This document shows positions 36,101-44,076 of a stretch of 64,000 nt of DNA, in pieces (within the stretch, counting starts at the first letter, position 1; the number at the start of each line of letters is the position of its first letter). Source of the DNA: an uncultured Prevotellaceae bacterium (lineage in GTDB: Bacteria; Bacteroidota; Bacteroidia; Bacteroidales; Bacteroidaceae). A model generated the notes under the pieces. The model made no database searches, was not told the DNA's origin, and saw only the letters and a list, made by a program, of their open reading frames with translations. Made by a program: the position numbers and the translations under genes. The DNA is taken from positions 1-64,000 of the forward strand of contig CADCCB010000020.1 in assembly GCA_902799905.1 (NCBI GenBank). The letters are read 5' to 3'.

Positions 36101-36172
36101 CACAGGGGCAGCATGAACAACCATGCTACAACAACATAAAAGAATAGCGCAATGCAAATTCAGGAACTTCAT
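33170..36172 (-). CDS. exported glycoside hydrolase family 31 with inserted PA14-like domain (alpha-xylosidase type)
   Basis: A 1000-residue protein. After a signal peptide (FLNLHCAILLCCCSMVVHA) come the N-terminal beta-sandwich (ALYGLGQHQSEELN) and a PA14-like domain (about 255-370, YEGFIEPRSSSLISQFILYY, VYINGELVVPERW). The (beta/alpha)8 barrel carries the nucleophile in AWWMDASEPN (D580), and C-terminal beta domains include the DUF5110-like tail (YGGRDAQFTLYEDEGTNYNY). The PA14 insertion and the WMDASEP motif are typical of Bacteroides GH31 alpha-xylosidases active on xyloglucan oligosaccharides. It lies in an operon with dacB upstream (15-nt gap) and GH3 downstream. Residues around VNSKLLNSQIPE derive from heptamer array H6. 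Confidence 0.9.
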   Translation of the reverse strand: MKFLNLHCAILLCCCSMVVHAAPVEHQGQYVIVRPNSSSARIVRLQVVSDEIVRVQATSAECLPEKAQSLMIVNQKAKPNYEVNQDGNFVYVKTAKLTTVVDQSTGVVSFYDIRGKKILGETQNGKCFWPYSVPDREIGVDSVRVTETQRNGLSWQLSFEPSDDALYGLGQHQSEELNMHGKNEDLFQYNTKVSVPFVISPKGYGILWDSYSYCRFGQSEDYLQLNRAFCLYDKNGIEGGLTATYTDKDGRTLVRQEDSIYYEYDMPAKQRLLDDGGIQNLPENFNLDGATVVYEGFIEPRSSSLISQFILYYAGYIKVYINGELVVPERWRTAWNPNTYKFVANVPEGEKTPLRIEWRPDGAVSYCGLRVAKPRLNEERKQLTIWSEMAQDMDYYFIAGASMDEVISGYRLLTGRAPVYPKWVLGYWQSRERYKTQKDVMGTFNEFRRQHLPIDNIVQDWNYWEEDQWGSHQFESSRYPDPQQMIDSIHQMHGRFMISVWPKFYCNTDNYKQLDAKGWMYHQAVADSIRDWVGPGYIGSFYDAYDPDARKLFWHQMDENLYSGLALKKDGGKIDAWWMDASEPNVRDCTPMWYRKALCGPTALGTSTEYFNAYALVNAQAIYEGQRNSWKVNSKLLNSQIPEPRVFLLTRSGFAGLQRYSTATWSGDIGTRWEDMRAQMTAGMNYSLSGLPFWGMDIGGFCVENRYVKAQNFFDKTGRENDDLREWRELQTRWLQFGTFVPLFRVHGQWPLREPWNIAPKGHPAYQSFVYYDRLRYRLMPYLYSMAGWVHLKDYTMMRALVMDFTDDDRVLDIKDQWMFGPSLMACPISEYKARNRSVYFPKGRGWFDLYTGRMVVESETGVSSRRLVVDASYDRIPVFVPEGSIIPFGPEMEWSDEKPAELIHLFIYGGRDAQFTLYEDEGTNYNYEKGQYATINIRFDEAAKTVTFDKREGSFPGMLQQRRFNIVYIDKNHPHTLNLDNPKGHVVTYKGKQITVDVQ
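34249..34276. repeat. heptamer array H6 inside the GH31 gene
   Basis: Strongly degenerate units GAATTTG, ACTATTC, AACAATT, TACTGTT; read on the minus strand within WKVNSKLLNSQIPE, just before a conserved barrel strand (VFLLTRSGFAG). Confidence 0.5.
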
Positions 36173-36187
36173 GCTTACAGTTATTTC

Positions 36188-37405
36188 TTATTCACACAAT
36201 ATGGTGCAGATGCGGTCTTGGAATCCTCGTGCCTCAGAGGCACTCTGCACCCCCTGGTTGATAATGGCAAAGCACAACAGATGGCCATTGGAGGACGTAC
36301 AGTAGCCTGCCAGCGAGATGATACCCGTTAGGGTGCCCGTCTTGGCCCGCACTTTGCCCCCGGCAGGTGTATCCTTCATACGCTTTTTCAAGGTTCCATC
36401 GACACCAGCCACTGGCAACACAGGTAACAAATGTTCATAAACAGGCTTATGCAAATAAGCGTAACGAAGCACCTTTGTCTCGGCCTCAGCCGAGAGGTAG
36501 TTGTAGAGCGACAGTCCACTACCGTCAGCCAGCCGGTAGCGACTGCTCAGCAGACCAGCCCGTTCAAGGAGTGCTCGCTGCTGACGCTGGGCATAGAGGG
36601 CCTTGGCCTGAGAACCCTCGCGCGCGGCTATCTGATAGTACACGGATTCGGCATAGAGGTTGTCGCTGTCCTTCATCATACGCTGCAGTATGTGGTCTAT
36701 ACTACGCTGACGGCGGCTGACAAGCACAGCATCCCTGGGCAAAAGGCCCATGCCCACAGTCACATTGCGCACGACGATGCCTTTCTCAGCCAGCGCGTTC
36801 ACCAGTTGGGACGTAAAGTTAGCCTTACGGTCAACAAGCAGGGGCGACAGCGTTGGGTTTTGGTCATCCCAGCACCAACCTTCACCCCACTTCAGCGTAT
36901 CCTTCATCGACACATCAGACACTACACGGCCGCTGATAGTGTCGATACCAGCCTGATGGAGGCTCTCGGCAAAGGCCTTCAAGTCGTCACGTGAGAAGGC
37001 AGGATCCATGCCACCCACACAGAAGAGGTCACCCACGAGAGTACGCCCCTGAATATCTCCCTTATAATATAAAGAGGTGGTGAACTGATAGTCGGTGCCC
37101 AGCACATCGAGGGCGGTGACGGCGGTAAGTACCTTCATCGTAGAGGCTGGTCGCAGCAACTGGCGGTGGTTGAAGGAAAATAACGAGCAATCGTCGGTAA
37201 GATCCCACACCATCAGCCCCAACTGGGTATAGTCCAGCAGAGGGTCACGCATCATTGAGTCCAGCCGCCACTGCAGATTGAGCGGCCAGGGTCGAGCCTC
37301 ATCGGAGCAGTAGGTCTCAGAGTGGCCTGGCTGCACATCGGTCTGAGCCCATAAAAGGGTCATAGACAGCGACAGAACGGCAGAAAAAAACAGTCTTTTC
37401 ATCAT
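36188..37405 (-). CDS. dacB: D-alanyl-D-alanine carboxypeptidase/endopeptidase, PBP4 family
   Basis: A 405-residue periplasmic enzyme (family S13) that trims or cuts peptide cross-links of peptidoglycan. Signal peptide MKRLFFSAVLSLSMTLLWA. Active-site motifs: SxxK in PASTMKVLTAV, SxN in DSDNLYAES, and KTG in RAKTGTLTGIISLAGY. The start is one of two adjacent ATGs (37405 or 37402), only about 10 nt from the -7 box, so the mRNA may be leaderless. It is the first gene of the dacB-GH31-GH3 group. Pairing a cell-wall peptidase with glycosidases in one transcript is unusual and may only reflect read-through. Confidence 0.9.
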   Translation of the reverse strand: MMKRLFFSAVLSLSMTLLWAQTDVQPGHSETYCSDEARPWPLNLQWRLDSMMRDPLLDYTQLGLMVWDLTDDCSLFSFNHRQLLRPASTMKVLTAVTALDVLGTDYQFTTSLYYKGDIQGRTLVGDLFCVGGMDPAFSRDDLKAFAESLHQAGIDTISGRVVSDVSMKDTLKWGEGWCWDDQNPTLSPLLVDRKANFTSQLVNALAEKGIVVRNVTVGMGLLPRDAVLVSRRQRSIDHILQRMMKDSDNLYAESVYYQIAAREGSQAKALYAQRQQRALLERAGLLSSRYRLADGSGLSLYNYLSAEAETKVLRYAYLHKPVYEHLLPVLPVAGVDGTLKKRMKDTPAGGKVRAKTGTLTGIISLAGYCTSSNGHLLCFAIINQGVQSASEARGFQDRICTILCE

Positions 37406-37414
37406 ATACGCCGA

Positions 37415-37422
37415 CAAAGGTA
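37415..37422 (-). promoter_or_regulatory. -7 promoter element of dacB
   Basis: TACCTTTG on the minus strand, ending 9 nt before the first ATG. An AT heptamer array occupies the -33 region. Confidence 0.7.
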
Positions 37423-37428
37423 CGAAAT

Positions 37429-37499
37429 AATTCATAATTCATAGTTCATTATTCTGAATTATTTTCTAAATAATTCGTAATTCATCATTCGTTATTCGT
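37429..37499. repeat. heptamer arrays H10 in the dacB/nadB divergent promoter region
   Basis: Two blocks: AATTCAT, AATTCAT, AGTTCAT, TATTCTG (37429-37456) and AATTCGT, AATTCAT, CATTCGT, TATTCGT (37472-37499). They cover the whole space between the two -7 boxes. Confidence 0.85.
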
Positions 37500-37509
37500 A
37501 TTTTTTTCT

Positions 37510-37517
37510 TATCTTTG
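37510..37517 (+). promoter_or_regulatory. -7 promoter element of nadB
   Basis: TATCTTTG followed by CA, 21 bp before the ATG at 37539. Confidence 0.7.
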
Positions 37518-37538
37518 CACCATCAAAACACATGTATC

Positions 37539-39131
37539 ATGGTCTATAAATATGACTTCCTGATTATCGGAGCAGGCGTGGCCGGTATGAGTTACGCCCT
37601 GAAGGTGGCACGCACAAAGAAAGGTAAGGTGTGCCTAATCTGTAAGACTTCGCTCGACGAGGCCAACACGTCGTTTGCCCAAGGTGGCGTGGCCAGCGTC
37701 ACCAATCTGGCGGTTGACGACTTCGACAAGCATATAGAAGACACGATGGTGGCAGGCGACTTCATCTCTGACCGTGCAGCCGTGGAGCAGGTGGTGAGAA
37801 AAGCGCCAGAGCAAATCAAGGAACTAGTGGGATGGGGAGTGAACTTCGACCGTAAGGACGACGGAGAGTTCGACCTGCACCGCGAGGGTGGTCACTCGGA
37901 GTTCAGAATTCTGCACCATGCCGATGACACTGGGGCAGAGATACAGCGCGGACTGATGGAAGCCGTGAGGAGCAACCCAGACATCACCGTTAAGGAGAAC
38001 CACTTTGCCGTGGAAATCATCACCCAGCACCATCTGGGTGTACGTGTCACACGCCGTTCACCAAACATTCAATGTTATGGTGCCTATGTGCTGAACCCCG
38101 ACACGGAGAAAGTGGACACCTACCTCTCAAAAATCACCGTTATGTGTACGGGCGGCTGCGGGGCTGTGTATCTGACCACGTCGAACCCCATCATTGCTAC
38201 TGGCGATGGCATCGCTATGGTCTATCGCGCCAAGGGAACGGTGGCCGACATGGAGTTCGTGCAGTTCCATCCTACAGTACTGCACAATCCGAAGGAGACC
38301 CACCCCGCCTACCTCATCACAGAGGCTATGCGCGGCTATGGCGGCATACTGAAACTGCCCAACGGCGAGGAGTTTATGCAAAAATATGATGAGCGGTTGT
38401 CGCTGGCCCCTCGCGACATCGTAGCCCGTGCCATCGATAAAGAGATGAAGATTCATGGCATAGACCATGTGTGCCTTGATGTCACCCACAAGGATCCTGC
38501 CGAGACACGCCACCACTTCCCCAACATCTATCAGAAGTGCCTCTCGATGGGCATCGACATCACCACCGACTACATCCCCGTAAGGCCTGCTGCTCACTAC
38601 ATGTGTGGCGGCATCAAGGTAGACCTGAACGGGCAAAGCAGCATCGAGCGTCTCTATGCCCTCGGCGAGTGCTCATGCACCGGTCTGCACGGCGGAAACC
38701 GACTGGCCTCCAACTCGCTCATCGAGGCGGTGGTATATGCAGACACTGCAGCGAAGGACTCACTACAGCATGTCGACCTATATGACTTCAATGAAAAAGT
38801 GCCTGAGTGGAACGACGAGGGGACGATGACCAACGAGGAGAAGGTTCTCATCACCCAAAGCGTGCGCGAAGTGAACCAAATCATGGCCAACTATGTAGGC
38901 ATCGTACGCAGTGACCTGCGCCTGCATCGTGCATGGGACCGTCTTGACATGCTTTACGAAGAGACAGAACGGCTTTTTAAGCGCGTGAAAGCCTCGAAGG
39001 ACATCTGCGAACTGCGCAATATGATCAACGTAGGATATCTGATTACCCGTTGGGCACTGGAGCGAAAGGAGAGCCGAGGCCTGCACTACACCATCGACTA
39101 TCCCGTACACGCCTACGACAAAGACAGATAA
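37539..39131 (+). CDS. nadB: L-aspartate oxidase
   Basis: A 530-residue FAD enzyme that oxidises aspartate to iminoaspartate in the first step of NAD synthesis. FAD-binding DFLIIGAGVAGMSYAL at the N-terminus, the SFAQGGVASV segment, GGHSEFRILHHADDTG, the substrate-loop region TEAMRGYGGIL, and ALGECSCTGLHGGNRLASNSL near the second FAD contact are all family hallmarks that separate it from succinate dehydrogenase flavoproteins. No nadA or nadC is next to it. The start is the ATG after the promoter. Confidence 0.95.
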   Translation: MVYKYDFLIIGAGVAGMSYALKVARTKKGKVCLICKTSLDEANTSFAQGGVASVTNLAVDDFDKHIEDTMVAGDFISDRAAVEQVVRKAPEQIKELVGWGVNFDRKDDGEFDLHREGGHSEFRILHHADDTGAEIQRGLMEAVRSNPDITVKENHFAVEIITQHHLGVRVTRRSPNIQCYGAYVLNPDTEKVDTYLSKITVMCTGGCGAVYLTTSNPIIATGDGIAMVYRAKGTVADMEFVQFHPTVLHNPKETHPAYLITEAMRGYGGILKLPNGEEFMQKYDERLSLAPRDIVARAIDKEMKIHGIDHVCLDVTHKDPAETRHHFPNIYQKCLSMGIDITTDYIPVRPAAHYMCGGIKVDLNGQSSIERLYALGECSCTGLHGGNRLASNSLIEAVVYADTAAKDSLQHVDLYDFNEKVPEWNDEGTMTNEEKVLITQSVREVNQIMANYVGIVRSDLRLHRAWDRLDMLYEETERLFKRVKASKDICELRNMINVGYLITRWALERKESRGLHYTIDYPVHAYDKDR

Positions 39132-39165
39132 TTGCAAATTAGAGATTAAAAATAACTAATTCTGT
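39131..39165. repeat. degenerate heptamer array H12 downstream of nadB
   Basis: Units ATTGCAA, ATTAGAG, ATTAAAA, ATAACTA, ATTCTGT, beginning at the nadB stop codon. An 8-bp inverted repeat (TCTGTTAA 39161-39168, TTAACAGA 39180-39187) follows and may act as a terminator or operator. Confidence 0.5.
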
Positions 39166-39227
39166 TAAAGACGTTAAAATTAACAGAAACAATTAACTTA
39201 AAAGATTTACATTTCTTGATTTCTTCA

Positions 39228-39235
39228 TACCTTTG
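39228..39235 (+). promoter_or_regulatory. -7 promoter element of rprXY
   Basis: TACCTTTG followed by CA, 26 bp before the rprX ATG at 39261. Confidence 0.7.
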
Positions 39236-39260
39236 CATTGTCAATCAAAGCAACTAAGGT

Positions 39261-40820
39261 ATGAAGAAATCTACAATATGGGCTATCGCTATCATCATGG
39301 GACTCTCGTTCCTTGGTCTGCTCTACATGCAAATCTCTTACATTGAAGAGATTGCAAAGATGAAGAAGGAGCAGTTCGACGAAAGCGTAAAGCGCTCGCT
39401 CTATCAAGCATCGAGGAACCTAGAGGTAAACGAGACATCGCGCTATCTAGAAAAAGACATCAACGATGTTGAGCGCCGTGCCGTAACCCAAGACTCACTG
39501 ATAATCAACGGTCTGGACGGCAGCATCCAACAAGCCCACCAGTTCTCGGTATCGGCCGACGACGGCACGTTCTACTCTGCCTTCGAACTGAAGACTTTCA
39601 CCACCAAGCCAGCCAACGTGCCTAAAGCCATGATGATGCGCACGGATAAAGACCAGTTATCGGAAGCCACAAAGTCGTTGCAGGAAGTGGTTCGCAACCG
39701 CTATGTCTACCAGAAAGCATTGCTCGACGAGGTGGTGTACAACATACTCTATACCGCCAGCGAGAAGCCACTGAACGAACGCGTAAACTTCAAAATGCTC
39801 GACCTAGACATCAGACAGGAACTGACGAACAACGGCATCAACATCCCCTACCACTTTACCGTCCGTACGGCTGACGGCCGCGAGGTCTACCGCTGCCCGG
39901 AATACAGTGAGGAGGGCGAAGAGTCGAGTTACGAAGAGGTACTCTTCCGCAACGACCCACAATCAAAGATGGGCATTGTACGACTGCACTTCCCCGATAT
40001 GAGTTCGTATATTTTCTCATCGGTGCGTTTCATGATTCCGTCAGTCATCTTCACCCTGGTACTGCTCATCACCTTCCTGTTCACCATCGCCATCATTTTC
40101 CGCCAGAAACGCTATACGGAAATCAAGAACGATTTCATCAACAACATGACACATGAGTTGAAAACGCCCATATCCAGCATTTCCCTGGCTGCCCAAATGC
40201 TGAACGACGAATCAGTACCGAAGAGCCCTGCCATGATGAAGCACCTCGGAGGCGTCATTGGTGACGAGTCACGACGACTGCGTTTCCTTGTGGAGAAGGT
40301 GCTCCAGATGTCGATGTTCGACCGCAAGACGGCAGCCTTCAAAAAGAAGGAACTCGACCTGAACGAACTGTTGGAGAACACTGCTAGCACATTCTCTCTG
40401 CGCGTAGAACATACCGGTGGACATATCTATACAGAGATCGAAGCCGTAGACTCGGCCATCTACGTCGATGAGGTACACTTCACCAACGCCATCACCAACT
40501 TGATGGACAACGCCGTGAAGTATCGCAAGCCCGACGAGCCACTCGACCTTTATATCAAGACATGGAACCAGGGCGAGCACCTGTGCTTCTCCATTCGTGA
40601 TACCGGCCAGGGCATCAAGAAAGAAAACGTGAAGAAGATCTTCGACAAGTTCTACCGTGTCCACACGGGTAATGTTCACGACGTCAAGGGCTTCGGCCTG
40701 GGTTTGGCATACGTCAAAAAGATCATCAACCTGCACGAGGGTGAGATACGATGCGAAAGCGAACTAGGTAAAGGCACCACCTTCACCATCACACTGCCTA
40801 TATTAAAGGAGACAACATAG
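39261..40820 (+). CDS. rprX: sensor histidine kinase RprX
   Basis: A 519-residue inner-membrane sensor. First membrane helix WAIAIIMGLSFLGLLYMQIS, a periplasmic sensor domain (about 30-245), second helix FMIPSVIFTLVLLITFLFTI, then the HisKA dimerisation domain with the phospho-acceptor in NNMTHELKTPISS (H298) and the HATPase domain (NLMDNAVKYRKPDE, IRDTGQGIKKE, GFGLGLAYVKKI). Sequence and the adjacent rprY identify it as the RprX of Bacteroides, first described for effects on tetracycline regulation and later linked to stress and sodium-related physiology. It is 24 nt upstream of rprY. Confidence 0.88.
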   Translation: MKKSTIWAIAIIMGLSFLGLLYMQISYIEEIAKMKKEQFDESVKRSLYQASRNLEVNETSRYLEKDINDVERRAVTQDSLIINGLDGSIQQAHQFSVSADDGTFYSAFELKTFTTKPANVPKAMMMRTDKDQLSEATKSLQEVVRNRYVYQKALLDEVVYNILYTASEKPLNERVNFKMLDLDIRQELTNNGINIPYHFTVRTADGREVYRCPEYSEEGEESSYEEVLFRNDPQSKMGIVRLHFPDMSSYIFSSVRFMIPSVIFTLVLLITFLFTIAIIFRQKRYTEIKNDFINNMTHELKTPISSISLAAQMLNDESVPKSPAMMKHLGGVIGDESRRLRFLVEKVLQMSMFDRKTAAFKKKELDLNELLENTASTFSLRVEHTGGHIYTEIEAVDSAIYVDEVHFTNAITNLMDNAVKYRKPDEPLDLYIKTWNQGEHLCFSIRDTGQGIKKENVKKIFDKFYRVHTGNVHDVKGFGLGLAYVKKIINLHEGEIRCESELGKGTTFTITLPILKETT

Positions 40821-40844
40821 TATTAACTTATATCAGAAACGATT

Positions 40845-41543
40845 ATGGAAGACAAACTGAAAATCTTGCTTTGCGAGGATGACGAAAACCTCGGAATGCT
40901 GTTGCGTGAGTATCTGGCCGCTAAAGGTTACGAAGCAGAACTTTGCCCTGACGGTGAAGCAGGCTTCAAGGCTTTTATGAAGACCAAGTTCGACATCTGC
41001 GTACTCGATGTAATGATGCCCAAGAAAGATGGCTTTACCCTTGCACAGGAAATTCGTACGGCTAACGCCGAAATCCCTATCATATTCCTCACTGCCAAAA
41101 CGCTGAAAGAGGATATCTTAGAAGGATTCAAACTGGGAGCCGACGACTATATCACCAAGCCATTCTCCATGGAGGAACTAGTATTCCGTATTGAGGCTAT
41201 CCTACGCCGTGTCCGCGGGAAGAAAAACAAAGAGTCAACACTCTACCACATCGGCAAGTTCACCTTCGACACCCAAAAGCAACTGCTCACCATCGGCGAC
41301 GATCAGCGCAAATTGACCACGAAGGAAAACGAGTTGCTGGCCTTACTCTGCTCACACGCCAACGAGATTTTACAGCGTGACTTCGCCCTGAAAACCATCT
41401 GGATTGATGACAACTATTTCAACGCCCGTTCGATGGATGTCTACATTACTAAGTTGCGCAAGCACCTGAAAGATGATCCTCAGATTGAGATCATTAACAT
41501 CCACGGAAAAGGCTATAAATTGATAACGCCAGAAGAGGATTAA
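40845..41543 (+). CDS. rprY: response regulator RprY (OmpR family)
   Basis: A 232-residue DNA-binding regulator. The receiver domain has the acidic pair CEDDE, phospho-acceptor in CVLDVMMPKKDG (D52 region), Thr in FLTAKT and Lys in ITKPFSMEE. The C-terminal winged helix (about 130-228) ends ITKLRKHLKDDPQIEIINIHGKGYKL, as in OmpR/PhoB regulators. It is almost collinear in motifs with Bacteroides RprY. It pairs with RprX just upstream and is followed by a terminator. Confidence 0.92.
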   Translation: MEDKLKILLCEDDENLGMLLREYLAAKGYEAELCPDGEAGFKAFMKTKFDICVLDVMMPKKDGFTLAQEIRTANAEIPIIFLTAKTLKEDILEGFKLGADDYITKPFSMEELVFRIEAILRRVRGKKNKESTLYHIGKFTFDTQKQLLTIGDDQRKLTTKENELLALLCSHANEILQRDFALKTIWIDDNYFNARSMDVYITKLRKHLKDDPQIEIINIHGKGYKLITPEED

Positions 41544-41572
41544 GGCAACTTATTGATAAAACAACAACAAAG

Positions 41573-41607
41573 ATGAGGGGTCATTTCGGCCTCTCATTTT
41601 CATTTTC
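41573..41607 (+). terminator. probable terminator of rprXY
   Basis: GATGAGGGGTC and GGCCTCTCATT pair with wobbles around ATTTC, followed by TTTCATTTTCC. Confidence 0.65.
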
Positions 41608-41618
41608 CAGCCAAATTA

Positions 41619-41650
41619 TTTGTCTATTTCGGAAAAAGGACGTACATTTG
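41619..41650 (+). promoter_or_regulatory. promoter of the penicillin-binding protein gene
   Basis: TTTG at 41619-41622, 20-bp spacer, TACATTTG at 41643-41650; the ATG is at 41682. Confidence 0.8.
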
Positions 41651-41681
41651 CAACTTAAAACAGGAACAAAAGCGTAAAAAG

Positions 41682-44051
41682 ATGAAAAAATGGCTTATTA
41701 TTTTCCTTTGGACGATGCTGGTTTTGGCTATTACGGCCGTGGCCGGTTGTTTCTGGGCCATCGCTGAGGGAAAAATTGGCTATATGCCCCCAATTGAAGA
41801 CTTGCAGAACCCCATTAACCGTTATGCCACGCAGGTATATTCGGCCGATGGCAGGCAATTGGGGACATGGAGTCTGAGTAGGGAGAACCGAGTAATGGTA
41901 GACTATTCCGACATCTCGCCATGGCTTATAAAGGCTTTGGTTGCCACTGAGGACATACGTTTCTATGAGCACTCCGGCATTGACTTCTTTGCCCTGGGGC
42001 GTGCCATTGTGAAACGCGGACTGATGGGACAGCGCAATGCTGGTGGAGGCTCTACCATCACCCAGCAATTGGCAAAGCAACTTTTTACCGTCGAAGTGGC
42101 ACAGACCACTACAGAGCGTGCTCTCCAAAAGCCAATAGAATGGGTTATTGCTGTCAAGTTGGAACGCAACTACACTAAGGACGAAATCATCTCGATGTAT
42201 TTGAACTATTTCGACTTCCTGCATAATGCTGTAGGCATCAAGACAGCCTCGAACACCTATTTCTCTAAAGAGCCATCTGAACTGTCCATTACCGAGAGTG
42301 CTACGCTCATCGGTCTGTGCAAGAACCCGTCCTATTACAACCCTGTCCGCTATGGTGACCGCTGTCTGGAGCGCCGCAACGTGGTACTGGGCCAGATGCT
42401 TAAGGCAGAATACATCACTCAGGCAGAATATGATAGTTGTTCGCAGGTTCCCCTGAACCTGAAGTTCCATGTCTCAGACCACAAAGACGGTTCGGCCACC
42501 TATTTCCGCGACTTTCTCCGTCGTTACATGACAGCCCATCGTCCCATCCGGGAAAACTATCCTGAGTGGAACTACGTCAAATATTTCATCGACTCCATCA
42601 ACTGGGAGCAAGACCCGCTCTACGGCTGGTGCAACAAAAACACCAAGCGCGATGGCACCAATTACAACATCTACACCGATGGCCTGAAGGTTTACACCAC
42701 CATCGACTCTCGAATGCAGCAATATGCTGAACAGGCTTGTTACGACCATGTTGTAGGCTTCTTGCAACCAGAATTCAGTCGTGCAAACCAGCAGAAGCGC
42801 AACCCACCCTACTCCAACACGCTGTCTACTGCCGATGTCCAGCGCATCTTGATGCGAAATGTCCGACAGTCGGAACGTTATCGCGTACTGAAGGAAGAAA
42901 GGCTATCCGACGAGGCTATCACTCAGTCATTCAACACACGCACTCCCATGCGTGTCTTCACATTCAATGGTGAGGTGGACACTGTAATGACCCCCATGGA
43001 CTCCATCCGCTACTACAAGTCGTTCCTGCGCACTGGATTCTTCAGCATGGTTCCACAGAACGGTGCGGTGAAGGCCTATGTGGGTGGTCTCGACTTCCAG
43101 CATTTTGCCTATGACATGGCTACTGATGGCCGCCGTCAGGTGGGTTCCACCATCAAGCCACTGCTCTACTCACTAGCCATGGAGAACGGTATGACGCCCT
43201 GCGACGAGGTTCCTAACGTACAAGAGACTTATATCGTGGCAGGAAACCCTTGGACACCACGTAATGGCAGTCGAGCCCGCTACGGTGAGATGGTCACGCT
43301 GAAATGGGGACTACAACAGTCTAACAACTGGATCTCAGCCTACCTGATGATGCATCGTCTGACCCCCGAAGGCTTCGTTGAACTGCTCCACAACTATGGC
43401 ATCCGCAATCCAGAGATACATCCTTCGCCAGCCCTCTGTCTAGGTCCTTGCGAAATTACTGTAGCCGAGATGGTCAGTGCCTATTCCGCATTTGTCAATC
43501 ACGGCATCAGGTCTGCCCCAATGTATGTGACCCGCATTACTGACAATGAAGGTAATCTTTTGGCAGAGTTCAAACCACGCATGAACGAGGTGATCAGCGG
43601 CGAGAGTGCTGATAAGATGCTTTACATGCTGCGTGCTGTTGTCGACGGCGGCACTGCCGGCCGACTACGCCATCGTTACAACATCACCGCCCCACTTGGT
43701 GGAAAGACCGGCACGACCAACTCCAACAGCGATGCCTGGTTTATGGGTGTGTCGCCAAAACTGGTGACTGGATGCTGGGTTGGCGGTGACGACCGAGACA
43801 TTCACTTCGAGTCGATGACTTACGGACAGGGTGCTTCGGCAGCACTGCCTATTTTTGCCCTTTACATGAAGAGTCTGTACAACGACCCAACACTCAATTA
43901 CGCACAGACTGACCAGTTCGACTTCCCCGATGACTTCGACCCATGTCATGGCAACGGTTTCTCGGATGATGACATGGGAATAACCAGTGAGAGCGATGGA
44001 GAGAACACGGAAAAGAACGATATAGAAATCATAGAAGAACTTTTCGAATAA
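41682..44051 (+). CDS. class A penicillin-binding protein 1A
   Basis: A 789-residue bifunctional peptidoglycan synthase. One N-terminal membrane anchor (IIFLWTMLVLAITAVAGCFW), a GT51 glycosyltransferase domain with the catalytic Glu in ALVATEDIRFYEHSGID and GGSTITQQLAKQLF, then the transpeptidase with SxxK in GSTIKPLLYSLA, SxN in QQSNNWISAY and KTGT in GGKTGTTNSNSDAWF. The C-terminus is acidic (SDGENTEKNDIEIIEELFE). It has its own promoter after the rprXY terminator. ilvD follows after 25 nt, so read-through into the ilv genes is possible. Confidence 0.93.
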   Translation: MKKWLIIFLWTMLVLAITAVAGCFWAIAEGKIGYMPPIEDLQNPINRYATQVYSADGRQLGTWSLSRENRVMVDYSDISPWLIKALVATEDIRFYEHSGIDFFALGRAIVKRGLMGQRNAGGGSTITQQLAKQLFTVEVAQTTTERALQKPIEWVIAVKLERNYTKDEIISMYLNYFDFLHNAVGIKTASNTYFSKEPSELSITESATLIGLCKNPSYYNPVRYGDRCLERRNVVLGQMLKAEYITQAEYDSCSQVPLNLKFHVSDHKDGSATYFRDFLRRYMTAHRPIRENYPEWNYVKYFIDSINWEQDPLYGWCNKNTKRDGTNYNIYTDGLKVYTTIDSRMQQYAEQACYDHVVGFLQPEFSRANQQKRNPPYSNTLSTADVQRILMRNVRQSERYRVLKEERLSDEAITQSFNTRTPMRVFTFNGEVDTVMTPMDSIRYYKSFLRTGFFSMVPQNGAVKAYVGGLDFQHFAYDMATDGRRQVGSTIKPLLYSLAMENGMTPCDEVPNVQETYIVAGNPWTPRNGSRARYGEMVTLKWGLQQSNNWISAYLMMHRLTPEGFVELLHNYGIRNPEIHPSPALCLGPCEITVAEMVSAYSAFVNHGIRSAPMYVTRITDNEGNLLAEFKPRMNEVISGESADKMLYMLRAVVDGGTAGRLRHRYNITAPLGGKTGTTNSNSDAWFMGVSPKLVTGCWVGGDDRDIHFESMTYGQGASAALPIFALYMKSLYNDPTLNYAQTDQFDFPDDFDPCHGNGFSDDDMGITSESDGENTEKNDIEIIEELFE

Positions 44052-44076
44052 GACTAAATAGACAAATACCAACAAT

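Noticed and set aside
33170-37405. Polysaccharide-utilisation locus around GH31/GH3
   Set aside because: No SusC/SusD, SGBP or hybrid two-component sensor is nearby, so it does not meet the usual definition.
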